Assembly: GCF_000299875.1 (NCBI RefSeq)
Contig: NZ_AMRK01000001.1
Coordinates: 620,001-684,000, forward strand
Reading direction: 5' to 3'
From: Celeribacter baekdonensis B30
GTDB taxonomy: Bacteria > Pseudomonadota > Alphaproteobacteria > Rhodobacterales > Rhodobacteraceae
Length of the DNA: 64,000 nt
Of this stretch, positions 1 to 7,510 are shown piece by piece. Made by a program: the position numbers and the translations under genes. The notes under the pieces are model-generated. The model saw nothing but the letters and a program-made list of their open reading frames with translations, had not been told where the DNA came from and ran no database searches. Position 1 is the stretch's first letter. Every line of letters begins with the position of its first letter.

Positions 1-567
1 ATGGGCATAGACACAATAGGGTCCGCGGCAATAGGCCACGATTTCGGTGCTTGGGTCGAGCATCGATAGGTGTCGCTCCAATTCTGCAAGCATCATGTTG
101 CGTGCCCCCGGAATATGGCCCGCAGCGAATTCGTCGGCGGGCCGGACGTCCAGTACAGTCACAGACCCCTCGGCAAGCCGTCTGGCCAGATCCTCTCTGG
201 TGATCGGTTCGGGTGCGTCCTGCCCATCCGACAGTCCCCGCAAAATCTGATCGACCTGTGTGAGGTTGCGCTCGGCGACGACGCGCAGAAGGTCCATCAG
301 GTCCAGTGTCTTCGTATCTGTCAGCCGATAGATCACGGCCTTGCCCTCGCGGCGGCTCGTCACCAGCGCCGCCCGCCGGAGCTGCTGCAGATGCTGTGAA
401 CAGTTAGCGAGTGTGAGGCCAGTCTTTTCTGCAAGCGCCTCTACCCCACGCTCTCCCTGCGCCAGTTGTTCGAGCAGCATCAGCCGCGCCGGGGCGGAGA
501 GGGTGCGCGCAACGAGAGCGTATTCTTCGAGAAGGGCAATTTTCGGGCTGGTTGACACAAGTCGCAT
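1..567 (-). CDS. ArsR-type HTH regulator fused to a rhodanese domain (3' end outside window)
   Basis: The first 189 codons are present and the C-terminus runs past base 1. Residues about 5-95 form an ArsR-family winged helix, with a recognition helix around LTLANCSQHLQQL. A linker leads into a rhodanese domain (about 115-189) with VLDVRPADEFAAGHIPGA and the sulfur-carrying cysteine loop YCRGPYCVYA. Fusions of this type are known as one-component regulators, and the rhodanese half suggests sensing of reactive sulfur, thiols or an oxyanion; the ligand is not visible. The start at 567 gives MRLVSTSPK. It is divergent from the hydroxylase gene at 654, with a tetranucleotide repeat between them, so it probably controls that gene as well as itself. 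Confidence 0.88.
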   Translation of the reverse strand, partial: MRLVSTSPKIALLEEYALVARTLSAPARLMLLEQLAQGERGVEALAEKTGLTLANCSQHLQQLRRAALVTSRREGKAVIYRLTDTKTLDLMDLLRVVAERNLTQVDQILRGLSDGQDAPEPITREDLARRLAEGSVTVLDVRPADEFAAGHIPGARNMMLAELERHLSMLDPSTEIVAYCRGPYCVYAH

Positions 568-580
568 CCTGACGTTAGAT

Positions 581-604
581 CAATCAATCAATCAATCAAT
601 CAAT
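581..604. repeat. (CAAT)6 tetranucleotide repeat in a divergent promoter
   Basis: Six perfect CAAT units lie in the 86-base space between the ArsR-rhodanese start (567) and the hydroxylase start (654), followed at once by an AT-rich stretch with two TGAAT words (604-620). Repeats of this kind can change length by slippage and alter promoter spacing or operator phasing. Phase variation is inference only; the repeat itself is directly visible. Confidence 0.8.
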
Positions 605-653
605 TGAATAATAGTGAATCCATCGCCCTGTGCAACCCTGGAGGCCCGTGCTG

Positions 654-1505
654 ATGCCCCAGTCTATCCTCAGTGCCGAACCAACCATTCGTCTTGCGGT
701 CTTTCTGGGCGTTTTGGTGGCGATGGTGCTATGGGAAGTCGCCGCACCGCGCAGGCGGCGGGACATCCCGCGCGTCATCCGCTGGACCAACAACCTTGCG
801 CTGGTGGTGGTCGACACGATCCTTCTGCGGCTCAGTTTCCCGATCCTCGCGGTTGGCCTTGCCGCGATGGCGCAGGATCGCGGTTGGGGGCTCTTGAACA
901 ACGTCGATGTGCCTGTCTGGGTCTCGGTTGGTGTCTCGATGCTTCTGCTCGACTTGGCGATCTACCTCCAACATGTCATGTTCCATGCCGTCCTTGGACT
1001 TTGGCGGCTGCACCGGATGCACCATGCCGACCTGGATTTCGACGCGACGACGGGTCTGCGCTTTCACCCGGTGGAAATCCTGATTTCCATGGGGATCAAG
1101 CTGGCGGTGGTCGCCGCCCTTGGCCCGCCTGCCGTGGCGGTGCTGTTGTTCGAAGTGATCCTGAACGCAACGGCTCTGTTCAATCATGCCAATATCGACT
1201 TGCCGTGTCCGGTGGACAGGGTGCTGCGTCTTATCGTGGTGACGCCTGACATGCACCGCGTCCACCATTCCGTTGATCCGCGCGAGACCAACTCGAACTA
1301 TGGCTTCAGCCTGCCATGGTGGGACCGCCTGCTGGGCACCTATGTCGCGCAGCCCGCGAAAGGGCATGAAGAGATGAAGATCGGCATCGAGCAGTTCCGC
1401 ACGCGTCGCGACCTCTGGCTCGACCGGATGCTGATCCAGCCCGTCCGCGGCCCGGCTTCGGGCCCTGCGCTCGATCCACTCATCTCCGTGAAGGACGCTG
1501 AATGA
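654..1505 (+). CDS. sterol desaturase / fatty acid hydroxylase family membrane protein
   Basis: This 283-residue multi-pass membrane protein carries the histidine clusters of the membrane di-iron hydroxylase superfamily: HVMFH and HRMHH near residues 107-123, HANID in the middle and RVHHS near 205. The family inserts oxygen into lipids or other hydrophobic substrates; the substrate here is unknown. The ATG at 654 has GGAGG nine bases upstream and is preferred over an in-frame GTG at 630. The stop overlaps the start of a decayed MFS gene (ATGA), so the two were probably one operon, divergent from and perhaps controlled by the ArsR-rhodanese gene. Confidence 0.85.
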   Translation: MPQSILSAEPTIRLAVFLGVLVAMVLWEVAAPRRRRDIPRVIRWTNNLALVVVDTILLRLSFPILAVGLAAMAQDRGWGLLNNVDVPVWVSVGVSMLLLDLAIYLQHVMFHAVLGLWRLHRMHHADLDFDATTGLRFHPVEILISMGIKLAVVAALGPPAVAVLLFEVILNATALFNHANIDLPCPVDRVLRLIVVTPDMHRVHHSVDPRETNSNYGFSLPWWDRLLGTYVAQPAKGHEEMKIGIEQFRTRRDLWLDRMLIQPVRGPASGPALDPLISVKDAE

Positions 1506-1857
1506 CATATACCCATGGTATCTGCGAGAACCTGCGCCCGTCTCTGGAAAAGCTTTTGCAGGTGTTTTTCGTCGGCCTGACCATCGGCGTCCAACGCACT
1601 GTCATCCCGGCACTTGCCGAAACCGAATTCGGCGTTGTTCAGGGGTCAATCACCACGATCTTTGCCCTCGTCACATGGCGTAACCACACCCGTCCTGACG
1701 CGGCTCGGCGCTTGGCGTCTATCGTTTCTGGCGGGATTCTGGCTATGCCATCGGGGCGCTCGCCATGGGGCTGATTGTGGATGCGTCGGGGATGCTCGAA
1801 GCCGGGTTCTGGCTGATCATCGGGATGGAGGAAACCCATCCGCGCAAACGTCCCTGA
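1502..1857 (+). pseudogene. remnant of an MFS transporter with internal deletion and frameshift
   Basis: The ATG overlaps the hydroxylase stop. The first 45 or so residues read like MFS helix 1 (FFVGLTIGVQRTVIPALA). The similarity then fades and that frame closes at 1774. From about 1710 another frame gives ALGVYRFWRDSGYAIGALAM and GLIVDASGMLEAGFWL and ends in MEETHPRKRP with a TGA at 1855-1857. This is the pattern of a late MFS helix pair and C-terminus. About three quarters of a normal transporter of some 400 residues is missing, so no functional protein is expected. Confidence 0.75.
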
Positions 1858-1927
1858 TCGGTATCGCTACCGGAACCAGACCAAAGAACCCGCTCCCTAT
1901 TTTTAATCGGTTAAGAGGAGAAACCGG

Positions 1928-2353
1928 ATGAAGTTGCAGCACCTACTCTTGGCGACGACTGTCGCATTTGGCCTTAACGCGGCACCTGCCCTAGCACAGG
2001 ATACGGCCATAGACGCTATGGAGGAATACTTGATGTTCTCGGATTACGAAGCCGGCATTATCCTGCCCCAGCAGCTCGATCAAACCGTCTTTGAGACTGC
2101 GCTCTTCGTTGACACCCGCGATGCGGGCCAGTTCGAGGAAGACACGATCCCCGGTGCCGTCAACATTGAGTGGCGAGAAGTGCTTGACCGGATCGAGGAA
2201 ATCCCCGAGGACCGCATGACCATCCTCTTCTGCAATACCGGTAGCCTGTCGGCGCAGGCCGCCTTTGCGCTGCGGGTGGCGGGGCGGTCGAACGTCGTGG
2301 TGATGCAGACCGGCTTTACTGGCTGGCAGCAGGACGCGGCTTATAAACCCTAA
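1928..2353 (+). CDS. exported rhodanese-like protein
   Basis: A 141-residue protein with a signal peptide (MKLQHLLLATTVAFGLNAA, probable cleavage after PALA) and a single rhodanese fold: FVDTRDAGQFEEDTIPGAVN, then the catalytic cysteine loop ILFCNTGSLSAQAA and the C-terminal GFTGWQQ. It should act in the periplasm as a sulfurtransferase or sulfane-sulfur binder. A strong AGAGGAG ribosome site lies at 1914-1920. Its position near an ArsR-rhodanese regulator fits a sulfur or thiol stress theme. The cysteine loop is less canonical than CxxGxR, so activity is not certain. Confidence 0.85.
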   Translation: MKLQHLLLATTVAFGLNAAPALAQDTAIDAMEEYLMFSDYEAGIILPQQLDQTVFETALFVDTRDAGQFEEDTIPGAVNIEWREVLDRIEEIPEDRMTILFCNTGSLSAQAAFALRVAGRSNVVVMQTGFTGWQQDAAYKP

Positions 2354-2357
2354 CCGC

Positions 2358-2678
2358 TTACCCGCGGTGAGGCAGCAGGATCAGCGCGCTCCCGACCAGA
2401 CAGAAAGCCAATCCAGCCAGATCCCAGCGGTCTGGCCGGTTCCCTTCTACCAGCCACATCCAGATCATAGATGCAGCGATATAGATCCCACCATAAGCCG
2501 CATAGGTGCGCCCAGCGATGTCACTCTCGGTGCGGGTCAGTGCCCAGGCAAAGAAAGCCAGACTTGCGAGACCTGGCATCAGCCAGAGCGCGGATTTGTC
2601 GAGTCGCACCCAAGCCCAGACAGCGAAACACCCCGCGATCTCAGCTATGGCTGCCACTATGAACCAGACATAGGTCAT
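2358..2678 (-). CDS. ynfA: YnfA / UPF0060 family small membrane protein
   Basis: At 106 residues with four predicted membrane helices it has the usual length and pattern of the YnfA family. Diagnostic stretches are [40 protein letters not shown] and the C-terminal [17 protein letters not shown]. The family is related to small multidrug resistance proteins; the physiological substrate is unsettled. Its start overlaps the stop of the upstream Crp/Fnr gene by 4 bases, so the two are co-transcribed. Confidence 0.9.
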   Translation of the reverse strand: MTYVWFIVAAIAEIAGCFAVWAWVRLDKSALWLMPGLASLAFFAWALTRTESDIAGRTYAAYGGIYIAASMIWMWLVEGNRPDRWDLAGLAFCLVGSALILLPHRG

Positions 2679-3223
2679 TCTTTCGCCCCTTTCCGGCGTC
2701 GGGCCAGTTCCCGGTAGAGTGCTTCGCGGGTCACGCTCAATTCATGCGCCACATCCTGCCATCGGCCTTTTGGGGGCAGATGGTTTCCGGCACCAAGCCA
2801 GGCGTCCAGCCGGTCGGCCACTTTCGGCAACGATCGGATTTCTGACCTGAACCGTGCAGCCTGAACCCCTCGGGCCAGCGTGGCGGCCCAGGTCGCGGCA
2901 AGGTCGGAGTCCGCTGCCAAAGCAGACAGAAAAACAGACTTGGGCAATGTCTGAACGATGCTGTCTGCCGCCGCAATCGCATCACAATGGTAGCTGTCTG
3001 AATAGGCCGACGCCTCAGCCAAGACCATTCCCGGCATGGCTCTTTGCAGAACCATTTTCGTACCATGCACCGTATGGCGGCACAGATGAATGTGCCCCGC
3101 ATTCACCATAAACATCTCGGATACTGGTGCGCCGCTGCGAAATAGAACCTGTCCAACGGCGAGGTAAACGGATCGTGATCCGGTGAACAAGGGTTCCAAG
3201 TTCTTCAACATGACTATGATCAT
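2675..3223 (-). CDS. Crp/Fnr-family transcriptional regulator
   Basis: This 182-residue protein has an N-terminal cyclic-nucleotide-type beta-barrel ([20 protein letters not shown]) and a C-terminal helix-turn-helix ([20 protein letters not shown]). No N-terminal cysteine cluster of the FNR type is present, so an iron-sulfur sensor is unlikely. The frame stays open to 3295, but that would overlap the divergent gene at 3280. ATG 3223 (MIIVMLKN) or 3211 (MLKNLEPLF) is more likely; neither has a clear ribosome site. It is translationally coupled to ynfA and divergent from a His-rich exported protein, which may be its target. Confidence 0.82.
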   Translation of the reverse strand: MIIVMLKNLEPLFTGSRSVYLAVGQVLFRSGAPVSEMFMVNAGHIHLCRHTVHGTKMVLQRAMPGMVLAEASAYSDSYHCDAIAAADSIVQTLPKSVFLSALAADSDLAATWAATLARGVQAARFRSEIRSLPKVADRLDAWLGAGNHLPPKGRWQDVAHELSVTREALYRELARRRKGAKE

Positions 3224-3279
3224 ATGAAGGATATGACAGGCCTGCAATAAAGGAGGCAACTGGAAAGGCGGAACATCCC

Positions 3280-3834
3280 ATGAAATTGATCCCACTGGCC
3301 CTTATAGCTTTAACCTTGCCCGGCTTTGCTCTTGCGCAGGACGAAATGGACACCAACCATGCGCGCCATTTCATCCATCAGGACACCCCACAGTTGAATG
3401 AAGGCGGACAATCTGCCTTTGCCGCTATTCAAGAAATCACGGCCGCGCTAATGGCCAATCCCGCGACAAACTGGAGTACGGTGGATGTCGAGGCTCTGCG
3501 CCGTCACCTGATCGACATGGACAACGTCACGTTGCGTGCTGATGTTGCGACAGAAGAGATCGACCGTGGGGCGCGGTTTGTCGTGACCTCCACCGATCTG
3601 GGCACCGTGGCCTCGATCCGCGCGATGGTGCCCGCGCATGTGGCCACAATGAACGGTGTGGAAGGATGGGCCATGCAGGCGGAAGAGGTCGAAGGTGGCG
3701 CGATTATGACCGTCACCGGATCGGACACAGCCCGCATTCGGGGCCTTGGCTTTATCGGATTGATGACCGTGGGTATGCACCATCAAGCCCATCACATGGC
3801 ACTGGCATCGGGCCAGAACCCCCACGATCACTGA
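3280..3834 (+). CDS. exported His-rich protein of unknown function
   Basis: A 184-residue protein with a clear signal peptide (MKLIPLALIALTLPGFALA). The mature part has HARHFIHQD at its start and a histidine-rich tail with MHHQAHHMALASG and PHDH, suggesting periplasmic metal binding; that is inference. I do not recognise a named family. It is divergent from the Crp/Fnr gene and is followed, convergently, by an NreB-like metal exporter, which fits a metal-handling role. A ribosome site (GGCGGA) lies about nine bases before the ATG. Confidence 0.72.
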   Translation: MKLIPLALIALTLPGFALAQDEMDTNHARHFIHQDTPQLNEGGQSAFAAIQEITAALMANPATNWSTVDVEALRRHLIDMDNVTLRADVATEEIDRGARFVVTSTDLGTVASIRAMVPAHVATMNGVEGWAMQAEEVEGGAIMTVTGSDTARIRGLGFIGLMTVGMHHQAHHMALASGQNPHDH

Positions 3835-3892
3835 CGTTTCCCATTAAGGTTATTGTCCATCTGGCCGGTGCGTTGTTCCGTCTCGTCTACTC

Positions 3893-5212
3893 TCAGAACT
3901 GTGACCCCCACCGGGGATGTGCGTCGTCGATGACAAGGGGGTGGGCGTGATGCCGATGCCCCTGAAGATGCGGGTGATCGAGTGGCAGGTTGTCGTGGGT
4001 GTGTGCAATAATCTCCGGGTCCTCGACTTGCCAAAGTCGAAGTGCTGTCACCATTCCAACTGACGCCACCGCTGCCAGCGCCACGAGTGCAGGCACCGTC
4101 CCGAAAGCCGTCATCAGCCAGCCGGACAGTGGGTAGGTCACCAGCCAGCAGGCATGTGACAGGGCGAATTGCGCGGCGAAGACCGCTGGTCGGTCCTCTG
4201 CATGGGCTGAGCGGCGCAGCAATCGGCCCGAGGGGGTCTGGACGGTGGAATAGCCAAGGCCGATGACCAGCCAGATACCCAACAAAAGTGGCAAGCTAAG
4301 GCCAACTGACATGATCGCTAGTGCGAGGAAAACAAGCGCTCCAACCATGGCCCAGGCTCCGGCAACCATCACGGGCCTGTCCGCCAAGCGATCCAGCGCA
4401 CGCGGCAACAGCAGTGCGGCGATCATGCTGCCGGCACCGAAGGCAAACATCGTCCAGGCCAGCGCGCTTTCACTTCGCCCCAACTGCCCCCGGACAAGAA
4501 TCACCGAGTTCACCAACACCATTGCCCCGGCACTGGACACCGCGAGGTTCAGCCCCAAAAGCCCGCGCAGGCGCGGCGTGGCCAGGTAGATGCGGATGCC
4601 CCGCGTCGTGCGGTCGTAGATGCCGCGTGGCTCGGACGCTTTGGGACTGGGCAGAAGGACGGAAACGACCAGCAGGGCAGAGGCCGTAAACCCGACCACG
4701 GTGCCAAAGAAGAGGCTGTTGTAGCTCATCACTGCCAGAAGAAGCGCGGCAAGCGTCGGGCTGACGATGTTTTCCAGATCATAGGCCAGCCGAGACAGAG
4801 ACAGCGCGCGGGTATAGCGCGCGTCCTCGGGCAAGACATCGGGGATCGTGGCCTGAAACGTCGGCGTAAAGGCGGCCGAGGCCGATTGCAGCAGGAAGAT
4901 GAGGACATAGACCTGCCAGATCTCGGTCACGAAGGGCAGGCAAAGCGCTGTCGCTCCACGCACCAGATCAAGTGCGACCAGAAGGGCACGGCGGTTCACA
5001 CGGTCCGCGAAGGCCCCGGCAATAGGCGCGATGCCGACATAGGCCACCATCTTGATGGTGAACACTGTGCCCAGCACCATCGCCGCCCCGTCGCCCGCCA
5101 GATCATAGGCCAAAAGCCCAAGCGCGACCGTGGCCAGTCCCGTGCCCAAAAGCGCCACCACCTGTGCAAGGAACAGGTGGCGATAGGTGCGGTCGGACAG
5201 GATGTCGAACAT
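3893..5212 (-). CDS. nreB: NreB-like MFS metal exporter with a His-rich C-terminal tail
   Basis: A 439-residue transporter of the MFS with about 12 membrane helices. The first half has GLATVALGLLAYDLAGDGAA and the loop AGAFADRVNRR typical of the superfamily. The last 40 residues form a hydrophilic tail rich in histidine (HTHDNLPLDHPHLQGHRHHA). An MFS protein with a His-rich tail beside a CsoR/RcnR-family repressor is the known arrangement of nickel-resistance protein NreB. Export of nickel or cobalt is therefore the best guess, but copper cannot be excluded because the neighbouring repressor has a C-H-C ligand set. The gene lies 9 bases after the repressor, in the same operon. Confidence 0.8.
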   Translation of the reverse strand: MFDILSDRTYRHLFLAQVVALLGTGLATVALGLLAYDLAGDGAAMVLGTVFTIKMVAYVGIAPIAGAFADRVNRRALLVALDLVRGATALCLPFVTEIWQVYVLIFLLQSASAAFTPTFQATIPDVLPEDARYTRALSLSRLAYDLENIVSPTLAALLLAVMSYNSLFFGTVVGFTASALLVVSVLLPSPKASEPRGIYDRTTRGIRIYLATPRLRGLLGLNLAVSSAGAMVLVNSVILVRGQLGRSESALAWTMFAFGAGSMIAALLLPRALDRLADRPVMVAGAWAMVGALVFLALAIMSVGLSLPLLLGIWLVIGLGYSTVQTPSGRLLRRSAHAEDRPAVFAAQFALSHACWLVTYPLSGWLMTAFGTVPALVALAAVASVGMVTALRLWQVEDPEIIAHTHDNLPLDHPHLQGHRHHAHPLVIDDAHPRWGSQF

Positions 5213-5221
5213 CTGAAACCT

Positions 5222-5479
5222 CTAGAGATAACGGGAAATAGCTTTGAGTTCCGTCCGGTCCTGGCTGTCATCCGCGTCCAGACAGTGATCCATGTGATCA
5301 TGGATCAACGCTTGCTTGGCGTTTCGGATCGCGCTTTCCACGGCCTGCAACTGTTGCGCCACATCCAGACAGGGCCGCCCGTCTTCGATCATTGAAATGA
5401 CCGAACGCAAATGCCCTTCGGCACGTTTCAGCCGGGATACGACCTTAGGGTGGCTTGTATGGGTGTGAGAGTTTGTCAT
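5222..5479 (-). CDS. CsoR/RcnR (DUF156) metal-responsive repressor
   Basis: An 85-residue all-helical repressor. Counting from the ATG at 5479, the likely ligands are C37 (GRPCLDVAQQL), H62 and C66 (IHDHMDHCL), with N-terminal histidines H5, H7 and H10. The C-x24-H-x3-C spacing matches the copper sensor CsoR, while the His-rich N-terminus recalls the nickel/cobalt sensor RcnR. The paired exporter resembles NreB, whose partner NreA is also of this family. The longer reading frame up to 5542 is not needed. A G/C-tract palindrome just upstream is a likely operator. Confidence 0.85.
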   Translation of the reverse strand: MTNSHTHTSHPKVVSRLKRAEGHLRSVISMIEDGRPCLDVAQQLQAVESAIRNAKQALIHDHMDHCLDADDSQDRTELKAISRYL

Positions 5480-5492
5480 GTGCAAGGAATAA

Positions 5493-5507
5493 CCTCCCCG
5501 GGGGGAT
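5493..5507. promoter_or_regulatory. candidate operator for the CsoR/RcnR-family repressor
   Basis: Just upstream of the repressor start is a C4-G6 tract (5496-5505) with flanking bases that make it nearly symmetrical (cctcccc and ggggga). CsoR/RcnR-family operators characteristically contain runs of G or C inside an inverted repeat. It overlaps the GGAGG ribosome site on the minus strand, so binding could block transcription of the repressor-exporter operon. This is a family-based inference. Confidence 0.4.
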
Positions 5508-5542
5508 GGCGCAAGACGCCGAACACCCGACATGAACAGCAA

Positions 5543-5863
5543 GGGACAGGCAGACCCATGTGAACTGGCGAAGCGAGATCGCGCTTGATACGCCGGAGCT
5601 TGTTGCCCTGCCGATACAGTGGCCTATTGTCGGAAGGATTGCCGTATCAAATCGGGCAATCGTCAAAAGGTCATGGGGCTGGCCGCGCCCAATTTCATCA
5701 AACGTATTGCTTAGGCTTTGCCAATGCCGAGCACACTTAAACCATTTGCCGAAGAAAGCGGCTACTTTGGGACTATGTGGCAAATCGCGGATGACGGCAG
5801 GCGTTTCCGAAACGGTGGTCGAGTTCCGCCTGAGCGTGCAGTCGAGGTGGCGCATTCCATCTG
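5543..5863. other. about 320 bases without a convincing gene
   Basis: Between the metal operon and fliP no frame on either strand looks like a recognisable protein. One small plus-strand frame (5724-5867, 47 codons: MPSTLKPFAEESGYFGTMWQ and so on) ends overlapping the fliP stop. In the same frame a short stretch MGLAAPNFIKRIA starts at 5673 and is separated from it by a TAG. This could be the residue of a small DNA-binding protein gene, but the similarity is too weak to name. The stretch separates accessory genes from the flagellar cluster and may be an old insertion scar. Confidence 0.4.
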
Positions 5864-6607
5864 CTAGAAATAGCTGCGCACCAATGCGCTTGAAATCAGG
5901 GCCCATCCGTCTGAGACGACGAAAAACGCCAGTTTAAAGGGCAAGGAGACGATGGCAGGCGGCACCATCATCATCCCCATCGACATCAAAATTGCCGAGA
6001 CAACGAGGTCGATGATCAGGAAGGGTAGAAAGATTAAAAACCCGATTTGAAAGGCGCGTTCTATTTCTGACAAAAGGAAAGACGGGACCAAGAGCGACAA
6101 GGGGGCGTCGCGGGAGACGCCGTCGATTTCCCCCAAATCCATGCGCAACTCTTGAAGTTGCGAGAAAGTATCTGGGTCGATCCGGTTTGACATAAAGCCG
6201 CGAAACGGATCGACGGAAAGGGCGAAGGCCTGTTCCAGTTCGACTTGGCCATTCACAAAAGGTTCGACCCCGTTGGTCCAGCTTTCCATGAACACCGGCT
6301 CCATCACGAAATAGGTCAAAAACATCGCGAGGCTGACCATCAACATGTTTGGGGGTGATTGCTGTAGGCCAATCGCCTGACGCAGGATGGACAAAACGGT
6401 GACGATGAACGGGAAACAGGTCAACGTCACGGCAATGCCGGGCACAATGCTCAGCACTGTGACCAAGAGCATGATTTGGATGGACCGCGTGGCAAGGGAT
6501 CCATCCTCGCCAAGGTTGAGGGTGATGTCCTGTGCAACCGCCGTATCTGCATAAAGCGCCAAGCCAAGAATGAGCGCGGGCAGTAGAAAACGCCGCATGA
6601 GCCTCAC
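5864..6607 (-). CDS. fliP: flagellar export gate protein FliP
   Basis: At 247 residues it has the normal FliP length, with an N-terminal signal-like segment (MRLMRRFLLPALILGLALYA) followed by four membrane helices. Hallmarks include ILRQAIGLQQSPPNMLMVSLA, FPFIVTVLSILRQ and the C-terminal AILMSMGMMMVPPAIVSLPF. FliP forms the core of the type III export gate with FliQ and FliR, both encoded elsewhere in this window. The start overlaps the fliN stop by 4 bases, making it the last gene of the fliF-fliH-fliN-fliP operon. Confidence 0.97.
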   Translation of the reverse strand: MRLMRRFLLPALILGLALYADTAVAQDITLNLGEDGSLATRSIQIMLLVTVLSIVPGIAVTLTCFPFIVTVLSILRQAIGLQQSPPNMLMVSLAMFLTYFVMEPVFMESWTNGVEPFVNGQVELEQAFALSVDPFRGFMSNRIDPDTFSQLQELRMDLGEIDGVSRDAPLSLLVPSFLLSEIERAFQIGFLIFLPFLIIDLVVSAILMSMGMMMVPPAIVSLPFKLAFFVVSDGWALISSALVRSYF

Positions 6608-6882
6608 AGCCCGTTCTTGAGATCGGCCACTTCGGTCAAGCGGACCGCAAGTTGGCCTGCTTGATCACCATCGAGTTCTTGCAACTCACCACGGGCGATC
6701 AACTTGTCGCCGACATAAAGTTCGACGGGGTCGTCCACAGTGCGGTCCAGCGCCAGAATACTGTCGCTTTGAAGTTTGAGCAAATCCTTGACCAAAGGCC
6801 GCGCCTTTCCGACGGAGATCATGATTTCAATCGGCACCTGTGAAAACGGGTGCGCATTGGTGTCGTCGCTGTCGTCAACCAT
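6604..6882 (-). CDS. fliN: flagellar switch protein FliN
   Basis: A 92-residue protein made almost entirely of one SpoA/FliN domain: IEIMISVGKARPLVKDLLKL, then SILALDRTVDDPVELYVGDK and LIARGELQEL. FliN sits at the base of the C-ring and receives the FliH-FliI export complex, which fits its place directly after fliH. It overlaps fliH by 8 bases and fliP by 4, showing tight translational coupling. The partner genes fliM and fliG are not in this window. Confidence 0.95.
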   Translation of the reverse strand: MVDDSDDTNAHPFSQVPIEIMISVGKARPLVKDLLKLQSDSILALDRTVDDPVELYVGDKLIARGELQELDGDQAGQLAVRLTEVADLKNGL

Positions 6883-7510
6883 GTTTCATGGCCTCCTCGT
6901 TCAATGCATAGACCGCGTTGATGGCTTGGCCGATCTTGTCGACCGCCGCATCCATATCGATCCTTTTTTCCAGCTCTCCCATGCGCAGATAGACCTGCCC
7001 GTCTGCGAGGCTGGGTTCTTCAATGATTTCCAATGGAATGGTTAACGACTCGTCAATGAGGCGCTGAATTGCCGGACGTGATGCGGGAGAGATCACAATT
7101 TGAATCGGTGCATCCGAGGCCTCTTCGGCCATTGGGAGGAGATGTTCCAAAATTGTTTGACCTAAAGTTTCCGTCACCAATTGCGGCAAAACCTTCGCCA
7201 CCATTTCGGACAAAAGCGGTTCCAAAGCCTTCATGATGTGCGATCGCGCCTCGTGAAATGTGAAGCCTAAGTCCTGAAGATTACGGGCAAATTCCGCACC
7301 GATGCGACCCTGATCTTCGGCTTCTGCCGTTGCGGCGTCATCCCATCCTGCCTTATAGCCTTGCTCGTAGGCGGCCATCCGGTTGGTTTCGATTTCCTCG
7401 GGAGTGGGTCCGACAGGGGGAGCCGCAGGTGCAGGCGTTTGCGCGGTCTGCCGGGTCGGGGCTTTTTTAGGCGTAGCACCGAAATCTTCCAGCGGGAAAA
7501 GAGATTTCAT
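6875..7510 (-). CDS. fliH: FliH-like regulator of the flagellar export ATPase
   Basis: This 211-residue protein has a proline/alanine-rich N-terminus (KKAPTRQTAQTPAPAAPPVG), a helical middle starting at EEIETNRMAAYEQGYKAGWD (residues about 38-57), and a C-terminal domain with SLADGQVYLRMGELEKRID. Length and layout match FliH, which binds and restrains the FliI ATPase and docks on FliN. The sequence is divergent, as is usual for FliH, so the call rests partly on its place between fliF and fliN. It overlaps fliF by one base. Confidence 0.88.
   Translation of the reverse strand: MKSLFPLEDFGATPKKAPTRQTAQTPAPAAPPVGPTPEEIETNRMAAYEQGYKAGWDDAATAEAEDQGRIGAEFARNLQDLGFTFHEARSHIMKALEPLLSEMVAKVLPQLVTETLGQTILEHLLPMAEEASDAPIQIVISPASRPAIQRLIDESLTIPLEIIEEPSLADGQVYLRMGELEKRIDMDAAVDKIGQAINAVYALNEEAMKHG

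Noticed and set aside
729-1508. Minus-strand open frame (259 codons) opposite the hydroxylase gene
   Set aside because: The plus strand has clear histidine motifs; the antisense product is His/Arg/Asp-rich with no fold signal.
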